Source of the DNA: Bacillus mesophilus
GTDB taxonomy: Bacteria; Bacillota; Bacilli; Bacillales; SA4
Length of the DNA: 64,000 nt
Assembly: GCF_011008845.1 (NCBI RefSeq)
Contig: NZ_JAAIWM010000001.1
Span: forward strand, 806,001-870,000
Direction: 5' to 3'
The notes under the pieces: model-generated
The model's input: the letters and a program-made list of their open reading frames with translations, nothing else
Databases searched by the model: none
Told to the model about the DNA's origin: nothing
In this document: one piece after another, positions 25,986 through 35,301 of the stretch
Position numbering within the stretch: the stretch's first letter is position 1
How the letters are laid out: every line of letters starts with the position of its first letter
Translations under genes and position numbers: made by a program

Positions 25986-26129
25986 ATGTTTGGTACTGGA
26001 TTAGGTTGCGGAGGTTATGGATTTGGATATACCGCTCCTGTAACAGGAGGTTTTACGACAGGTAGTTCCTTTACGTTAATCGTTGTTCTATTCATCTTAC
26101 TAATCATCGTTGGCTCTGCCTGGGCTTAA
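25986..26129 (+). CDS. YjcZ-family sporulation protein with Gly/Tyr-rich head
   Basis: A 47-residue protein. Its first 28 residues are Gly/Tyr/Thr-rich (FGTGLGCGGYGFGY), followed by the same FTLIVVLFILLIIVGSA core as its neighbour. AAAAAGGAGGAG lies 9 bases before the ATG and the gap from the first gene is 28 bases, so they are co-transcribed. Probably a spore-coat or membrane component; precise role unknown. Confidence 0.88.
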   Translation: MFGTGLGCGGYGFGYTAPVTGGFTTGSSFTLIVVLFILLIIVGSAWA

Positions 26130-26140
26130 TATACTGGAAG

Positions 26141-26166
26141 GCTCCACAAGTTGTGGAGCTTTTTTT
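26141..26166 (+). terminator. Terminator of the YjcZ pair
   Basis: GCTCCAC / GTGGAGC stem followed by TTTTTTTG, 11 bases after the second stop. Confidence 0.88.
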
Positions 26167-26321
26167 GTATCAGTACATAAAGCTTCCCTTTTTAAAATGC
26201 TCTTATACCTCATTAATATTGGCATTGGAGAAGATAAATGCTAGATGTGAAACCGCATGATTAGAGATGAACAAAGAGAAACTAACTCTGCTTCATCATC
26301 TTATTTTGTGGAGGTTATGAT

Positions 26322-27035
26322 ATGAACAACTTTAACCAAGGATATGGACAAAACCTACCTTTTTCTAATCAGATTTCTGGAACTGACGTACAACATGTTA
26401 GACAACAAAACCAACAATCGGCTCAAGCTGGAAACTACGGTGGAGGGCAACAACAACACCAACAATTTATGAACCAACAGCCTTTCAACACTCATTTCCA
26501 AGGTGGACAATTCACTGGAGGACCTCAAGCGTCATACCAACATGGGTTTGCTATGACAGATGCACAGCAGGTAAGACAACAAAATCAACAATCTGCTCAA
26601 GGTGGAAACTATGGTAGTGGCCAACAATACCAACCACAGCAATATATGAACCAACAACCTTTTAATAACCAGTTCCAAGGTGGACATTTTACTGGGGGCT
26701 CACAAGCTGTGTTTCAACATGGGGTCGCTGGAACAGATGCTCAACAGGTTAGACAACAAAATCAACAGTCGGCTCAAGGTGGAGACTATGGTGTTGGCCA
26801 ACAGCAATCATATCAATATGGTGGAAATACTGGCGGACCACAACAATATGTAAACCAACAACCTTTTACTAATCAGTACCAAGGTGGGCCATTCACTGGA
26901 GGACCTCAAGCTGCATTCCAACAAGGATTTGTTGGAACAGATGCTCAACAGGTTAGACAACAAAATCAGCAATCAGCCAATCAACAGTTTGGTGGAAATC
27001 AGTTTGGACAAGGGAATTATTACAGTCAACAATAA
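26322..27035 (+). CDS. Expanded gamma-type small acid-soluble spore protein
   Basis: A 237-residue low-complexity protein of Gln, Asn and Gly with four copies of the gamma-SASP core TDAQQVRQQNQQSAQ (near residues 20, 80, 140 and 210), separated by long spacers such as QQPFNNQFQGG. SspE-type gamma-SASPs serve as an amino-acid reserve digested during germination and usually have about 80-110 residues and two or three repeats. The usual protease site (EFASET-like) between repeats is not visible. The N-terminal ATG follows TGGAGGTTATGAT. A strong terminator follows. Confidence 0.9.
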   Translation: MNNFNQGYGQNLPFSNQISGTDVQHVRQQNQQSAQAGNYGGGQQQHQQFMNQQPFNTHFQGGQFTGGPQASYQHGFAMTDAQQVRQQNQQSAQGGNYGSGQQYQPQQYMNQQPFNNQFQGGHFTGGSQAVFQHGVAGTDAQQVRQQNQQSAQGGDYGVGQQQSYQYGGNTGGPQQYVNQQPFTNQYQGGPFTGGPQAAFQQGFVGTDAQQVRQQNQQSANQQFGGNQFGQGNYYSQQ

Positions 27036-27042
27036 TCTTTTA

Positions 27043-27066
27043 AAAAGCTGCTTTTGCAGCTTTTTT
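27043..27066 (+). terminator. Terminator of the gamma-SASP gene
   Basis: AAAAGCTGC / GCAGCTTTT stem with TTTTTTC tail, 7 bases after the stop. Confidence 0.87.
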
Positions 27067-27079
27067 CAGTAGGTTCCAC

Positions 27080-27649
27080 TCATTTCACAATGTCAGATAA
27101 TCCTTTACTGGTGAAGTTTGTAAGAGTCTCAGCCAACTCTCTTGGAGTCTTGTCCATCCCTTTATCTAGCCAATTCTTGATTACGTGTATACTGCCACTT
27201 ACGACGAACAAACTTAAGTAATCAAGAGATCCTTGGTCGAGCTGACTATTGGGCATCCAATTTTTATAAATATGTTCCTTCATAATCAACATCCCCTTTT
27301 TCTGAAAATGAATATCGCTATTTTCACTTAAGAGGACTTGGCATAATTCATGTTTCTTCGCAATATACTCTAAGATTTTTTCTGTCATGAGCAGTGTGTC
27401 TTCTTCTTTCGAAAAGCTATATTGGCTCAGGGTAGCAATCATATCCTGTATTAATTCTTCTTCAATCGAATGTAGCAGATCATATTGGCTAGCATAATGC
27501 GAATAAAAGGTAGAACGATTAATATCTGCCATTTCACAAATTTCTTTGATGGTCATACTAGAAATAGGTTTATTCTTCAATAATTGGATGAGACTATCCT
27601 TTAGCACCATCTGTGTATATTTTTTTCGTCTGTCTATTTTAGCACTCAA
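27080..27649 (-). CDS. TetR-family regulator of the MMPL operon
   Basis: A protein of about 189 residues. The helix-turn-helix lies near the N-terminus: MTIKEICEMADINRSTFYSHYASQYDL, with the Y-x-H-Y/F-x-s typical of TetR_C_7-type regulators. TTG at 27649 is preferred because AAAGGG precedes it; an ATG seven codons upstream is possible. It is divergent from the MMPL exporter gene and a TGTTG...CAACA palindrome lies between them, so it probably represses that exporter. Confidence 0.9.
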   Translation of the reverse strand: MSAKIDRRKKYTQMVLKDSLIQLLKNKPISSMTIKEICEMADINRSTFYSHYASQYDLLHSIEEELIQDMIATLSQYSFSKEEDTLLMTEKILEYIAKKHELCQVLLSENSDIHFQKKGMLIMKEHIYKNWMPNSQLDQGSLDYLSLFVVSGSIHVIKNWLDKGMDKTPRELAETLTNFTSKGLSDIVK

Positions 27650-27744
27650 AATGAACGACCCTTTCCACATTTTTCGGAATATCAAGAGATATCCAACATA
27701 TAATCACAATCTGTTGTGAACTAGACGTATGTTTGTAAGCTGTT

Positions 27745-27775
27745 TGTTGTATATCCAACACAGTGTTTATATAAT
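27745..27775 (+). promoter_or_regulatory. MMPL promoter overlapped by TetR operator
   Basis: TGTTGTATATCCAACA (27745-27760) is a near-perfect palindrome. It covers the -35 box TTGTAT (27747-27752), which is 17 bases from TATAAT (27770-27775). A second half-site, ATATCCAACA, lies at 27689-27698 closer to the tetR gene. Confidence 0.72.
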
Positions 27776-27815
27776 GATAAAGTGAAAATGCGAAAGGTTC
27801 AAGAGAGGGTGAATT

Positions 27816-29873
27816 ATGAACAATTTATCAGCTACTATTCTAAAACATAAAAAAGCCGTAGTTATTGCGTTTGCACTATTTACGGTTCTCTCTGCTATTG
27901 CTCAATTTTTTGTATCAGTCAATTACAATATGGTGGATTACTTGCCTGATGATGCGGAATCCACTCAAGCTTTAGAAGTGATGGAACAAGAGTTTACCGC
28001 CTCAGTTCCAAACACAAGAGTCATGGTAATGGACGTATCCTTACAAGAGGCACTCACTCTTAAAGAAGAGATGGAGGCAATTGAAGGTGTTTCTGAAGTC
28101 ATCTGGTTGGATGATGTGGTGGATTTGAAGACACCTTTAGAAATGGCTGATCAAGAGATGATTGAAACTTACTATAAAAATGAAAATGCTCTGTTCTCCA
28201 TCAGTGTTGAGGCTGGTGATGAGGTTAGAATAACAGATGCAATTTATGAATTGATTGGTGAGAATGGTGCAATTGCTGGAGAAGCAATTAACACAGCCTC
28301 CTCACAGAAAATGGCTGGAAATGAATCCATGTATGCAGCGATTCTGTTAGTTCCAATCATCATCTTTATTTTAATCATCTCGACAACTTCGTGGGTTGAA
28401 CCGATTTTATTTTTAACCGCCATCGGTGTTTCTGTCTTGATTAACTTAGGAACGAACATCTTTATTGGTGAGGTATCCTTTGTTACGCAATCCGTTGCCC
28501 CGATCCTACAGCTAGCCGTTTCACTCGACTATGCAGTATTTTTGCTACATAGCTTCCATGAATATCGAAAGACAATGAATAGTCCAGAAGAAGCGATGCA
28601 GCTTGCCATGAAAAAGTCATTTCCGGCGATCACAGCAAGTGCTGCCACTACCTTTTTCGGATTTATCGCCCTTACCTTCATGGAGTTTAAAATTGGCTCT
28701 GACTTAGGTGTAAACTTAGTAAAAGGGATTGTGTTAAGCTTTATCAGCGTTATGGTGTTTTTACCAGCATTAACGTTACTGTTTTATAAATGGATGGACA
28801 AAACACAGCATAAAAACTTTGTACCTAGCTTTGAAGGACTTGGAAAGTTTATGTTAAAGTTACGATTTCCAAGCTTACTCATTATTTTTATCATTCTGAT
28901 TCCAGCCTTTTTGGCACAAAGTAATACTGGCTTTACATATGGACTTGGGGAACTTCCAGAAACATCTCGTGCTGGCAGTGATTTTATCGCCATTAAAGAG
29001 GCGTTTGGGGAAGCGACACCACTTGTGCTATTAGTTCCTAGCGGAGATGTTGCGAAGGAAACGGAGCTTGTCCAAGACCTAGAAGAGCTAGATTATGTTA
29101 CAAGTGTCATTGCCTATGTCAATATGGTAGGACAGGTGATTCCACCAGAATTTTTAGATGAGTCGATTACAAATGAATTCTACTCTGAGAACTACAGCCG
29201 AATTGTCATCAACACAAATCAAGGAACTGAGGGGGATATACCTTTTGCCATTGTCCAACAGGTTCAGGATACGGCTGAGGAGTATTATGGTGAAAAAGCA
29301 CTAAGCCTAGGCGAAAGTGTCACTTTATATGATATTAAAAATACGGTAGCTAAAGATAATGTGGTTGTAAACTTGATCACCGTTATTACGATTGCAATTG
29401 TGCTGATGGTTACGTTTAGATCCATTACGATTCCGATTGTCTTATTGATTACCATACAAGCGGCAGTCTGGATTAATTTATCGATTCCTTACTTTACAGA
29501 ATCTCCACTTGTCTTTGTAGGATATTTAATCATCAGTACCGTGCAGCTTGCTGCAACTGTTGATTATGCCATCTTGTTGACAGAGGCTTATCAGCATCAT
29601 CGAAAGGAAATGTCAGCCTATCAAGCGATTGTGAAAACAGTGGATGAAAAAACGTTCTCCATTTCGATCTCGGCTGCGATTTTATCCAGTGTTGGATTTA
29701 TATTATGGATTACGTCTTCTAATCCAATTGTCGGTTCGATCGGATTACTACTAGGTCGCGGGGCCTTACTAGCCTTTATCATGGTTGTTTGCGTCTTGCC
29801 AGCAATGCTTTTTGTATTTGATAAACTGATTAGAAAGACAACCTACAAATCAAATTTTTACGAGGAGAAATGA
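27816..29873 (+). CDS. MMPL/RND-family membrane exporter
   Basis: A 685-residue protein with two repeats of one membrane segment, an outer loop, and five more segments. It has the characteristic DYAVFLLHSFHEYRK and DYAILLTEAYQHHRKE motifs, one in each half, where MMPL transporters use Asp/Tyr pairs for proton coupling. Substrates of MMPL proteins are typically lipids, glycolipids or hydrophobic drugs. It overlaps the next gene by the ATGA junction. Regulated by the divergent TetR (inference). Confidence 0.92.
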   Translation: MNNLSATILKHKKAVVIAFALFTVLSAIAQFFVSVNYNMVDYLPDDAESTQALEVMEQEFTASVPNTRVMVMDVSLQEALTLKEEMEAIEGVSEVIWLDDVVDLKTPLEMADQEMIETYYKNENALFSISVEAGDEVRITDAIYELIGENGAIAGEAINTASSQKMAGNESMYAAILLVPIIIFILIISTTSWVEPILFLTAIGVSVLINLGTNIFIGEVSFVTQSVAPILQLAVSLDYAVFLLHSFHEYRKTMNSPEEAMQLAMKKSFPAITASAATTFFGFIALTFMEFKIGSDLGVNLVKGIVLSFISVMVFLPALTLLFYKWMDKTQHKNFVPSFEGLGKFMLKLRFPSLLIIFIILIPAFLAQSNTGFTYGLGELPETSRAGSDFIAIKEAFGEATPLVLLVPSGDVAKETELVQDLEELDYVTSVIAYVNMVGQVIPPEFLDESITNEFYSENYSRIVINTNQGTEGDIPFAIVQQVQDTAEEYYGEKALSLGESVTLYDIKNTVAKDNVVVNLITVITIAIVLMVTFRSITIPIVLLITIQAAVWINLSIPYFTESPLVFVGYLIISTVQLAATVDYAILLTEAYQHHRKEMSAYQAIVKTVDEKTFSISISAAILSSVGFILWITSSNPIVGSIGLLLGRGALLAFIMVVCVLPAMLFVFDKLIRKTTYKSNFYEEK

Positions 29874-29875
29874 TG

Positions 29876-31675
29876 ATGAGAAAAAAACAGTTACTTGTAG
29901 TTGCACTATCTTGTTCCCTCTTCTTGCCTTCATTTCTAGTGAATACAAACCTAGTAAAGGCAGAATTAATAGAAGGCAAGTTCACCTCAAAGGATGAAGT
30001 CGTATATGCCACTTTGAATGCAAATGGAGCTTTAAATGATCTCTATGTGGTAAATACAATAGATATGGCTTCAGCAGGAAGTATTATCGATTATGGAACA
30101 TATACAAGCGTAAAAAATCTTACCGATTTAAAGGAGTTACAACAAGAAGGGCAAATCGTACGAATTGATGCGCCTGAGGGAAAGTTTTATTATCAAGGAA
30201 ATCTGGAAGATGATACTCAATTACCATGGGATGTTACGATTTCTTATAAATTAGACGGACAGGAAATTGACCCAGTAGCACTTGCAGGAAAGTCAGGATC
30301 AGTAGAGATTATTATTGAAACAAAAGCAAATGAGAATGGGAATACTGTGTTCTTTGAGAATTATCTTTTACAAGTTTCACTGTTACTGCCAAATACGTAC
30401 CGAAATATCGATGCGACGGACGGGATTATCGCGAATGCTGGAAAAGATAAGCAAATTACGTTTACTGTGATGCCTGGAGAAGCTGAAACACTTACGATAA
30501 CAGCAGATGCCCAGTCCTTTGAGTTTGACGGCATCCAAATTGCAGCCCTTCCGTCCACCCTTCCGATTGATACATCGGAAATGGATCATATGACAGAAGA
30601 TATGGCGACATTATCAGATGCTATTGGCGAATTAAATAGTGGTGTTGCAGACTTAGAGGATGGTGTATCTCAACTAAATGGTGGAGCAGCAGCTCTACGA
30701 AAGGGCTCTGTTCAATATCATAATGGCATATCTCAAGCAGGTGGGGCATCCTCTGAAATAGTGAGTGCATCCAAAAGGATTGGTGAAGCCCTACAGACAA
30801 TCAATGCTTCACTTTTAGCAAGTTCATCTGAGCTAGATTTAACCAGTTTGACTGAATTACCAGCGGGCCTTACACAACTTGCAGCTGGTTTAACTGATAC
30901 AGTTACTGGGTTAACTAACTTACAAGAAAACTACACGATCGCGTATCAAGCATTAGATGGATCCATTCAAGGTATTCCTGATGTTCAACTAACGGATGAA
31001 GAGATTGCTGCCATAACAACTAGCAATGCAGATTCTTCTGTTGTTGAGCAGTTACTTGCAACATACCAAGCAGCACAAACGGTTAAAGCAACTTATTCTT
31101 CTGTAAAAGGTGCTTTTGACGCTGTCGCACCAGCATTAACTCAAACGAATGAAGCAGTCACCTTGATGAGCGGCACACTGACTGCCCTTGCAACTGAGCT
31201 TACCACCTCAATTGAGGAAATGGATCTAAGCGCATTAGAAGAACTCCAACAAGGAATTGCAGGATTGGCAGCAAATTACGGTGAGTTCCACTCTGGATTA
31301 GTTTCCTATACAAAGGGGATCAGCCAATTATCTTCTTCCTATAGCAGTCTCCACTCAGGAATTGTAGATCTATCAGGAGGAACTGCTGGTTTAGAAGATG
31401 GTGTTGATGAGCTTCACAACGGAACAGATGAATTATATCAAGAAACTAAGGATCTTCCGGAGCAAATAAAAGAGGAAATTAATCAGATGATTGCAGAGTA
31501 CGATAAATCGGACTTCGAGCCCGTCTCTTTTGTTTCACCTAAAAATGAAAAAGTTCATTCTGTCCAATTTGTGCTCAAGACCGAAAGTATTGAAATAGTA
31601 GAACCAGAAGCAGAGCAAGCAAAGCCTAAAGAAGATAAAGGGTTTTGGGAGTTGTTTTTGGATCTGTTCAGGTAA
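29876..31675 (+). CDS. Secreted heptad-repeat (L-x-x-G) protein, exporter partner
   Basis: A protein of about 599 residues. A signal peptide (RKKQLLVVALSCSLFLPSFL) opens it, and the region 260-330 and 470-530 carries repeats of the type L-x-x-G in 7-residue phase (VADLEDGVSQLNGG, LEDGVDELHNGTDEL). The C-terminus is hydrophobic/aromatic (FWELFLDLFR). Such repeats occur in YhgE/Pip-type outer-face proteins. Three consecutive ATGs start the gene; the third (29876) has best spacing from GAGGAG. It is translationally coupled to the MMPL gene, so it is a likely periplasm-like extension of that exporter. Confidence 0.78.
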   Translation: MRKKQLLVVALSCSLFLPSFLVNTNLVKAELIEGKFTSKDEVVYATLNANGALNDLYVVNTIDMASAGSIIDYGTYTSVKNLTDLKELQQEGQIVRIDAPEGKFYYQGNLEDDTQLPWDVTISYKLDGQEIDPVALAGKSGSVEIIIETKANENGNTVFFENYLLQVSLLLPNTYRNIDATDGIIANAGKDKQITFTVMPGEAETLTITADAQSFEFDGIQIAALPSTLPIDTSEMDHMTEDMATLSDAIGELNSGVADLEDGVSQLNGGAAALRKGSVQYHNGISQAGGASSEIVSASKRIGEALQTINASLLASSSELDLTSLTELPAGLTQLAAGLTDTVTGLTNLQENYTIAYQALDGSIQGIPDVQLTDEEIAAITTSNADSSVVEQLLATYQAAQTVKATYSSVKGAFDAVAPALTQTNEAVTLMSGTLTALATELTTSIEEMDLSALEELQQGIAGLAANYGEFHSGLVSYTKGISQLSSSYSSLHSGIVDLSGGTAGLEDGVDELHNGTDELYQETKDLPEQIKEEINQMIAEYDKSDFEPVSFVSPKNEKVHSVQFVLKTESIEIVEPEAEQAKPKEDKGFWELFLDLFR

Positions 31676-31684
31676 GACGAAAAA

Positions 31685-31713
31685 GGGCTTAGAGAAAACG
31701 AGTCTCTAAGCCT
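31685..31713 (+). terminator. Terminator of the MMPL operon
   Basis: GGCTTAGAGA / TCTCTAAGCC stem 10 bases after the stop; the T-tail is short. Confidence 0.7.
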
Positions 31714-31752
31714 TTGCTTATTTAATTCGTTCTTGAAATACTATAGAACCCT

Positions 31753-32133
31753 TTAGCTGCTTAACTGATAAACCTTTAAAATAACCCACCATAAAATGAT
31801 GCTCCATAACAATATGATGACTGAACCTACTATCCAATTTTTCGGCTTACCATTTTTCATCACTTCTTTTGCTTTCACTTCACATTCTGATATGACTTCC
31901 TTAGGTATCACTTTTAATGCAAATATTATACCTAGTGGCACGATTATAACATCATCTAAGTAACCAAGTATCGGTATGAAGTCAGGAATCAAGTCAATCG
32001 GACTAAACGCATAAGCTACTACACAAATTGTAAATATTTTAGCATACCAAGGTACTCTTTCATCTTTATAAGCTAAGTAAAGTACAAAGATTTGCTGTTT
32101 TAACCTTTTCGCCCAAGCCTTAATTTTCCTCAC
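31753..32133 (-). CDS. YkvA-type DUF1232 membrane protein
   Basis: A 126-residue protein with the DUF1232 core YAFSPIDLIPDFIPILGYLDDVIIVP near residue 41, a basic N-terminus and one C-terminal membrane helix after residue 100. Function unknown. Another DUF1232 protein is at 44049-44324. Confidence 0.87.
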   Translation of the reverse strand: MRKIKAWAKRLKQQIFVLYLAYKDERVPWYAKIFTICVVAYAFSPIDLIPDFIPILGYLDDVIIVPLGIIFALKVIPKEVISECEVKAKEVMKNGKPKNWIVGSVIILLWSIILWWVILKVYQLSS

Positions 32134-32253
32134 GAAGTTTTCTCCCCATAAAAAAATTCAAAAGCATTACACATCCTTTGATATTTCTCTTAGCATCAAT
32201 TTTTTCTGTCTTTCCTTCTCAACTCTCTAATAATCCACATTTATTTCAACAAC

Positions 32254-32288
32254 AAAGGCCACTAATCCTGCTAGGATCAGTGGCCTTT
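32254..32288. terminator. Terminator of the MFS gene
   Basis: AAAGGCCACTGATCC / GGATTAGTGGCCTTT stem (one G-T mismatch), 68 bases past the MFS stop. It resembles the hairpin at 319-345 in its AATCCTG...AGGAT centre. Confidence 0.7.
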
Positions 32289-32355
32289 TATCTTAGAACC
32301 ATATCTATTCTCTAATGACAAAACGTCTAGCACAAAAAGCTAGAAGTGCGATTCT

Positions 32356-33594
32356 TTATACGACCTCTTGTTCAATCAAAACAACTTGTTGATTTCCTTC
32401 GTAACACTTTAAGCTAATACCATAAAAGATTAAACTAACTACAGCCAAGGTACCGAACACTGAATACAAGACACTCCCACCATATGTGTCCAGTATAAAT
32501 CCACCTAACACAGGGCTAAGTAACAAACCTAGCATGGTTAGGTTTGTCGCACCAAAATACGAGCCCTTTAAATGGGCTGGTGATAATTTGTCAATGTACG
32601 TACTAAATAATGGATTTAACAAAGCCTCTGCCAAACTAAAAATAATCATCGACGCAAAGAGAAAGAGTGCAGTTGATGAATAGCCAAAGCCTATAAGACC
32701 GATTGCAACCATACTTACGCCTAGATTAATCATAAGTTTTAGCGACTTTTTCTCTGCCCATTTCGCTATTGGTAGTTGAATCATAACAATGACAATAGCG
32801 TTGATGACTAACATGATTCCGAATATTTCTCCACCATTAGGGAATTCAATCAGTAGATGTTGAGAAAGAAGCACGGTAAATTGTCCCCAGGCTGTGGTTA
32901 ACAAAATGCTTCCAATAACGAACATCATTAAGGCGGTATCTTTTCTAAGTGTATGAAAAACATTTTTCACTGAAAACTCTGGTGCAACATCCTTTTTTTC
33001 CAGATCACCTGCTGATTCTTGCATGGATTTCACTTGATAAACCAATATGAACCCATATAAAACAAAAATCAAGGCGGTTATTAGAAATGGAGTGGCGGTT
33101 CCTGAAACACCAAAAGCAACACCTAGTAATGGACCAACACCCCAACCTATATTTAAAGCTAAATTAAGAAATGCAAAAGCCTGGGTCCTTTCCTGTTTTT
33201 CTGTTAATTCGGAGATCATTGCGCGTGATACGGTGTGAAAAATAGTGTTACTCAATCCACTCAACGAAGAAAGCAAGTATAAAAAGATAACCTCATTTAC
33301 TGTTGCATAGCCGATAAACACAAAGGCTGATGTAAATAGAGATAGGACAAGTAACTTATTTTTGCCGACCTTATCAGACACCACACCTCCTAGAAAACCA
33401 CCTATCATTCCAGCAATAGCTCCTGAACCAATGATCGTCCCAATCACAGTTGCAGACAAGCCCATGTTTTTGGCTAGATAAATGGCCAAGAAAGGACTGC
33501 TCATTGAAATACCAATAAACATAAAGACTGTTCCAATTAATAACACACGAACAATGGGTTGAAAAAGAAAGAAAGACTTCAACATACCCTTCAT
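32356..33594 (-). CDS. Major facilitator superfamily exporter
   Basis: A 412-residue, twelve-segment MFS protein with the motif GGVVSDKVGKNK (loop 2-3) and the inter-domain loop with charged residues near 195-205. This pattern fits the drug/sugar efflux type. Start ATG 33594 follows AAGGTGGTTAAACAAT. It is divergent from an ArsR-like regulator with an AT-rich intergenic region holding a palindrome, so it is the likely target. Substrate unknown. Confidence 0.9.
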   Translation of the reverse strand: MKGMLKSFFLFQPIVRVLLIGTVFMFIGISMSSPFLAIYLAKNMGLSATVIGTIIGSGAIAGMIGGFLGGVVSDKVGKNKLLVLSLFTSAFVFIGYATVNEVIFLYLLSSLSGLSNTIFHTVSRAMISELTEKQERTQAFAFLNLALNIGWGVGPLLGVAFGVSGTATPFLITALIFVLYGFILVYQVKSMQESAGDLEKKDVAPEFSVKNVFHTLRKDTALMMFVIGSILLTTAWGQFTVLLSQHLLIEFPNGGEIFGIMLVINAIVIVMIQLPIAKWAEKKSLKLMINLGVSMVAIGLIGFGYSSTALFLFASMIIFSLAEALLNPLFSTYIDKLSPAHLKGSYFGATNLTMLGLLLSPVLGGFILDTYGGSVLYSVFGTLAVVSLIFYGISLKCYEGNQQVVLIEQEVV

Positions 33595-33624
33595 ATTGTT
33601 TAACCACCTTGCGTTTTATATTTT

Positions 33625-33642
33625 GTTTAACAATTGTAAAAC
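33625..33642. promoter_or_regulatory. Operator between MFS and ArsR-like genes
   Basis: GTTTAACAATTGTAAAAC is a near-perfect 18-bp palindrome (one mismatched pair). A related half-site CGTTTACAAT recurs at 33697-33706 over the -10 box of the regulator gene. Confidence 0.6.
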
Positions 33643-33677
33643 GTATTATATATTTAATAATAATAAAATAAATAAAG

Positions 33678-33706
33678 TTGTCAACAGTTATTTAAACGTT
33701 TACAAT
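33678..33706 (+). promoter_or_regulatory. Promoter of the ArsR-like regulator
   Basis: TTGTCA (33678-33683) and TACAAT (33701-33706) are separated by 17 bases, 28 bases upstream of the start codon. Confidence 0.65.
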
Positions 33707-33734
33707 GAAGGAAGGTTAAACAAGGAGTGGTAGT

Positions 33735-34667
33735 ATGACATTTCGTATTGAAATTGATCATTCGATTGTGCATGAATTGGTCGGGAGCTTTTGTTTTCAT
33801 ATTCACCCACCAGCAGATAAATTTATAAAAGGCTTGGATATTGGAACCGAATGGTTTACAGAGAGGGACTTACAATTTAAAGATCGAAAACTAGATAAGC
33901 TAGAATTACAAAAATCGAATTATCCAGAGTTGATGAAGCTTTTGACCTGGCTTTGCCCCAAAAGCGATACTGTAAACGATTATCTTAACTGGTTTTCTTC
34001 ACTGACAGCTGGTGACATTTATTTATTGGTTGAACCCTATTTAGACGAAAAGTTTTCACTCCCAACTGATTTGTCTTCACAACATAGCACTGCATCTACT
34101 TTTTTAAAGGATTGGTATGATCGTTATTTCCACAAGTATGAGCAATCTTTTTCAACAAGTCTTAAAGATGATGTTATGAGACAAAGACAAGGGTTAGAGG
34201 AACGAATAAATAAAGAAGACTTTATAGAGGATTTGACAGGTGGCTTAGTTATTGATGAAAGGTTACCAATCAAGGTGTTAAAGATTTTTCCTTCCACACA
34301 TTTCTCGCCTTACTTCACCAGCTATACCTTTGGTGATATGGCTGTAACTTGTTATCCACCTGATGACGTTCAATCTAAAGATTTAATTATGAATCAAAAA
34401 ATCATAAACATTGCTAAAGCCTTATCTGACGGTCGTAGATTAGACATTATTAGATTTCTTAGTCAGGGCAAAAAGACTTTCAAGGAAATCACTTCTGAAT
34501 TAGGAACGACTAAGGGAACTGTTCATCACCATCTTCTTTTCCTTAAGGCTGCAAGGCTAGTTACGTTATATGAAGTTGGGGACCGACAAAGCTACGGTTA
34601 TTATGGATTAAGAAAGAACTTCCCTACTGAATTTAAGAATTACTTGGAAGAGATTATTTCTGGTTGA
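33735..34667 (+). CDS. ArsR-like winged-helix regulator
   Basis: A 310-residue protein. The C-terminal 90 residues form a winged helix of the ArsR/HTH_20 type (ALSDGRRLDIIRFLSQG, then GTTKGTVHHHLLFLKAARLV as recognition helix). The N-terminal 200 residues are a DUF5937-like domain of unknown ligand. No metal-site CxC is seen in the helix, so a metal role is unlikely. Its gene is divergent from the MFS exporter, which it probably controls. Confidence 0.88.
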   Translation: MTFRIEIDHSIVHELVGSFCFHIHPPADKFIKGLDIGTEWFTERDLQFKDRKLDKLELQKSNYPELMKLLTWLCPKSDTVNDYLNWFSSLTAGDIYLLVEPYLDEKFSLPTDLSSQHSTASTFLKDWYDRYFHKYEQSFSTSLKDDVMRQRQGLEERINKEDFIEDLTGGLVIDERLPIKVLKIFPSTHFSPYFTSYTFGDMAVTCYPPDDVQSKDLIMNQKIINIAKALSDGRRLDIIRFLSQGKKTFKEITSELGTTKGTVHHHLLFLKAARLVTLYEVGDRQSYGYYGLRKNFPTEFKNYLEEIISG

Positions 34668-34680
34668 TTAAAATCTCTAT

Positions 34681-34713
34681 AAAAGAGTTTGGTTTACGTA
34701 CCAAGCTCTTTTT
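34681..34713 (+). terminator. Terminator of the ArsR-like gene
   Basis: AAGAGTTTGGT / ACCAAGCTCTT stem followed by TTTTTG. Confidence 0.82.
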
Positions 34714-34880
34714 TGTGTCCACCTGTTTCAAAACACATTTAGTAAATCACACATAGTATCATACTAACTGAAAAATACTAGTATCATTACAGAATTTTTC
34801 ACTCTAACATGATCGTTTTCACAAATGGCACTTTTCCTTAACAGCCAGATTTCTATCTTCAACTACAAAGGAGAGAAATA

Positions 34881-35105
34881 ATGAAAAATGTTGCTGACGT
34901 TGTTCATATCGGGGAATTGATTGCTGTCTCAACAGTATTCAAACTAAATCCCTTTCAAATGACTATGTTATTAGAAAATGGTGAAATGGAAGTTTTTCAA
35001 AATAAAGAAACTTTCCATGAAAAATACGGAAAGATGGAAACCTATGACGAGTTAGATGATTGGTGTGAGTTAAATAATGGGAAGATTTTCACGAAGCTAA
35101 AATAG
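34881..35105 (+). CDS. 74-residue protein, unknown
   Basis: Starts MKNVADVVHIGEL with AAAGGAGAGAAATA in front. It contains a Met/Glu-rich middle and a conserved-looking YDELDDWCELNNGK end with a single Cys. No membrane segment. It stands alone between an MFS regulator and a broken membrane-protein gene. Family not recognised. Confidence 0.68.
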   Translation: MKNVADVVHIGELIAVSTVFKLNPFQMTMLLENGEMEVFQNKETFHEKYGKMETYDELDDWCELNNGKIFTKLK

Positions 35106-35260
35106 AAGCATCACAATACCACTATAAATTCTCTATGGTTATCTTAGTTCTTCACACAAACCAACTAGATCTTTTCTGCTCATCACATCATGCATCCTCT
35201 AAAGACCTTTCGAACAAGCATGGAGGGCTTTTTTTGTTTTACAACTCCCCCACTATACAA

Positions 35261-35292
35261 AAGGACAACCATCCAAAATATTGGTTGTCCTT
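35261..35292 (-). terminator. Terminator of the CBO0543-like pseudogene
   Basis: AAGGACAACCA / TGGTTGTCCTT, a perfect 11-bp stem, 10 bases past the stop on the minus strand. Confidence 0.78.
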
Positions 35293-35301
35293 GAAAAATA
35301 A

